A stretch of 64,000 nt of DNA from Acidimicrobiales bacterium (GTDB lineage: Bacteria; Actinomycetota; Acidimicrobiia; Acidimicrobiales; RAAP-2): NCBI GenBank assembly GCA_017883045.1, contig JADGOJ010000001.1:1-64000 (forward strand), given 5' to 3'. How positions within the stretch are numbered: the stretch's first letter is position 1; every line of letters begins with the position of its first letter. The notes under the pieces were generated by a model, which saw nothing but the letters and a program-made list of their open reading frames with translations, made no database searches and was not told where the DNA came from. Positions 61,935 through 64,000 of the stretch are shown here, one piece after another. The translations under genes were made by a program, and so were the position numbers.

Positions 61935-62759
61935 ATGAGCGATCTTGAAGAGCGAATTGGACAGTGGTTCGAGCATATTGACGAGATGACGCCCGAGAAC
62001 GTCGAGGCCCGCCGCGATGTCGAGTTGGTGATCACCAAGCTCGATGACGGGCAATTGCGCGTCGCCGAGATCGACCGGCACGGCTACATCGCGGTCCACG
62101 AGTGGGTGCGCCAGGCGATCCTGCTCTTGTTCCGCCTGCACGGCCTCGTGCGGACCGAAGCCGGGCCGTTCGAGTACCTGGACAAGTTGGAACTGAAGAC
62201 CGACTACGAACGGCGCGGCGTGCGCGTGGTGCCCGGCGCTTCCGCGCGGCGTGGCAGCTATCTCAGCCCGGGTGTGATCCTGATGCCCAGCTACGTCAAC
62301 ATCGGGGCGTGGGTCGGCCCCGGAACGATGGTCGACACCTGGGCGACGGTCGGCAGCTGCGCACAGATCGGCGCCAACGTGCACCTCGCGGGCGGCGTGG
62401 GCATCGGCGGCGTGCTCGAGCCGGCCAACGCCGTGCCGGTGGTGATCGAGGACGACGCGTTCATCGGCAGTCGCTGCATGGTCGTCGAGGGCGCGCGCGT
62501 GGGCCGGGGATCGATCCTCGGCGCGGGCACGATACTCAACCCGTCGATTCCGGTGATCGACGCCGCGACGGGCGAGGAGGTCTCGCGCGGCTACGTTCCC
62601 GATTACTGCGTCGCGGTGTCGGCGAGCCGTCGACGAGAGTTCATGGGTGGGGAGTTCTTCCTGCCCTGCGTGCTGATCATCCGGCGCATGACCGAGGGCG
62701 AGCGCCACAACAAGGTCGCCCTCAACGCGCTGCTGCGCGAGCACGGTGTCTCGACGTGA
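61935..62759 (+). CDS. dapD: 2,3,4,5-tetrahydropyridine-2,6-dicarboxylate N-succinyltransferase (DapD, E. coli-type)
   Basis: LMPSYVNIGAWVGPGTMVDTWATVGSCAQIGANVHLAGGVGIGGVLEP hexapeptide region. Confidence 0.93.
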   Translation: MSDLEERIGQWFEHIDEMTPENVEARRDVELVITKLDDGQLRVAEIDRHGYIAVHEWVRQAILLLFRLHGLVRTEAGPFEYLDKLELKTDYERRGVRVVPGASARRGSYLSPGVILMPSYVNIGAWVGPGTMVDTWATVGSCAQIGANVHLAGGVGIGGVLEPANAVPVVIEDDAFIGSRCMVVEGARVGRGSILGAGTILNPSIPVIDAATGEEVSRGYVPDYCVAVSASRRREFMGGEFFLPCVLIIRRMTEGERHNKVALNALLREHGVST

Positions 62760-63805
62760 GTCGACTCGACGACGCGCTGACCCTGGTGTCAATCGACTCC
62801 GTGAGCCGCAACGAGTCCCGGTTGGCCCACGTGATCGCCGCGCGATTGCGCCAGAATCCGACACTCGACGTCGAGCAGATCGGCGACAACGTGGTGGCCC
62901 GCACGACCGGTCACCACTCGACCCGGCTCCTGGTCGCCGGCCACATCGACACCGTCCCCGGTGACGCCGCCTCTGCCGTGATCGTGGGTGACGAGTTGCG
63001 GGGCCTCGGGGCGTGCGACATGAAGGGCTCGCTGTCGGTGATGCTCGAACTGGCCACCGACCGCTCGCCCCGCTCAGTCGAGGTGACCTGGGTCTTCTAC
63101 GCCCGCGAGGAGATCGCGCGAAGCGAGTCCGGACTCTTGGAGATCGCCGAGCTTCGTCCCGGCTTGCTCGACGCGCACGCCGCCGTACTCTGCGAACCCA
63201 CGGGGGGAGCAGTGGAGGCGGGATGTCAAGGGACACTTCGAGTGCTCGTCGAGATGGCGGGCGTGCGCGCCCACACCGCGCGACCGTACGCCGGGCGAAA
63301 CGCGATCCACCGGCTTGGTGAGGTGATCAATCGCGTTGCCGCCTACGAACCGCGCATCGCGACAATTGACGGCATTGACTACGCCGAGCAGCTGCAGGTC
63401 GTCGCCGTCGACGGGGGAGTGGCCCCGAACGTCGTTCCCGACAGGGCGAGATGCACCCTCAATCACCGCGTGGCCCCTGACCGCACGAAGGACGAGGCGA
63501 TGGCAGCGCTCGAGGGCTTCTTGGGTGACCTCATCCACGACGGCGACGTGGTGGGCGTCGTGGACTGGGCTCCCGCGGCCGCTCCGTCGCTCTCCAACGA
63601 TCGCCTGCGCTCGCTCGTAGCGCTGAGCGGTCATGCTGCTCGTGGCAAGGTCGGATGGACCGACGTCGCCACGTTCGCGGAGATGGGCATCCCAGCGACG
63701 AACTTCGGAGCGGGAGACCCCCTGCTGGCCCATCGCAGCGACGAGTTCGTGACCCTCGGCCAACTGGACGGTTTCGCCAGCCAGTTGGCTGCGTGGCTCC
63801 GCTAG
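62756..63805 (+). CDS. dapE: Succinyl-diaminopimelate desuccinylase
   Basis: M20 peptidase motifs LLVAGHIDTVPGD, GLGACDMKGSLSVML, YAREEIARSESGL, CEPTGGAVEAGCQGTLRV; GTGA overlap with dapD. Confidence 0.93.
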   Translation: MSRLDDALTLVSIDSVSRNESRLAHVIAARLRQNPTLDVEQIGDNVVARTTGHHSTRLLVAGHIDTVPGDAASAVIVGDELRGLGACDMKGSLSVMLELATDRSPRSVEVTWVFYAREEIARSESGLLEIAELRPGLLDAHAAVLCEPTGGAVEAGCQGTLRVLVEMAGVRAHTARPYAGRNAIHRLGEVINRVAAYEPRIATIDGIDYAEQLQVVAVDGGVAPNVVPDRARCTLNHRVAPDRTKDEAMAALEGFLGDLIHDGDVVGVVDWAPAAAPSLSNDRLRSLVALSGHAARGKVGWTDVATFAEMGIPATNFGAGDPLLAHRSDEFVTLGQLDGFASQLAAWLR

Positions 63806-64000
63806 AGCGGCGCCAGAGCCAACCGCGCGGCCGAACCAAGCGGCAGTGCGAAGCCATTGCCAGTGCTCGAGCAGATTGATGTCCTGGTCGTCGTGATGGC
63901 GCTGCAGGCGCAGGTGCACCGGCACGGCACCGAAGACGCTGCAACCCACGGCGCAGAGCGCGAGCATGGCGTGGGCGAAGGCGTCGATCCGGTGGGGTCC
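63800..64000 (-). CDS. Partial membrane protein entering from the window end
   Basis: Minus-strand reading GPHRIDAFAHAMLALCAVGCSVFGAVPVHLRLQRHHDDQDINLLEHWQWLRTAAWFGRAVGSGAALA looks like a genuine membrane-protein C-terminus, but the true stop is unclear. Confidence 0.3.

Noticed and set aside
63074-63800. Extension of the terminal minus-strand ORF antisense to dapE
   Set aside because: Only the first part (63800-64000) looks like a real protein; the remainder is opposite dapE motifs and probably shadow.

Overview
This 64 kb window is a gene-dense, high-GC bacterial chromosome segment. It looks actinobacterial, and from gene content probably Acidimicrobiia-like, but that placement is an inference. 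Almost everything is core housekeeping: mreBCD-PBP2; RNase E/G-rplU-rpmA; obgE-proBA; MoxR/CoxE-like pair; class II DAHP synthase; nadD-rsfS; an mtrA-mtrB-lpqB-like two-component locus; xerC/D; rpsB-tsf-pyrH-frr-cdsA-dxr-M50 protease-ispG-proS; rimP-nusA-ylxR-infB-rbfA-truB-ribF-rpsO-pnp; dapB-dapA-rnj; ftsK; thrB; two EamA transporters; miaB-miaA-dapF-hflX-dapC-dapD-dapE. I saw no rRNA, CRISPR array, transposon, prophage or obvious defence or biosynthetic cluster, and I do not claim a new multi-gene system. The most interesting signals are small-scale: (1) a TANNNT box exactly 6 nt before the start codon at about 16 loci on both strands, which points to widespread leaderless transcription and lets several start codons be corrected; (2) a promoter, terminator and enclosing stem ahead of rimP-nusA-infB that looks like an attenuator; (3) a ylxR frame with no ATG/GTG/TTG start, in which an ATA overlaps the nusA stop as ATAG; (4) a tandem EamA duplication that appears to carry a copied promoter and a decayed miaB start between the copies; (5) an unlisted 59-codon membrane ORF between nadD and rsfS; (6) an LpqB-like lipoprotein reduced to its GerMN part. 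All calls come from reading the sequence and recalling protein families; no searches were run.
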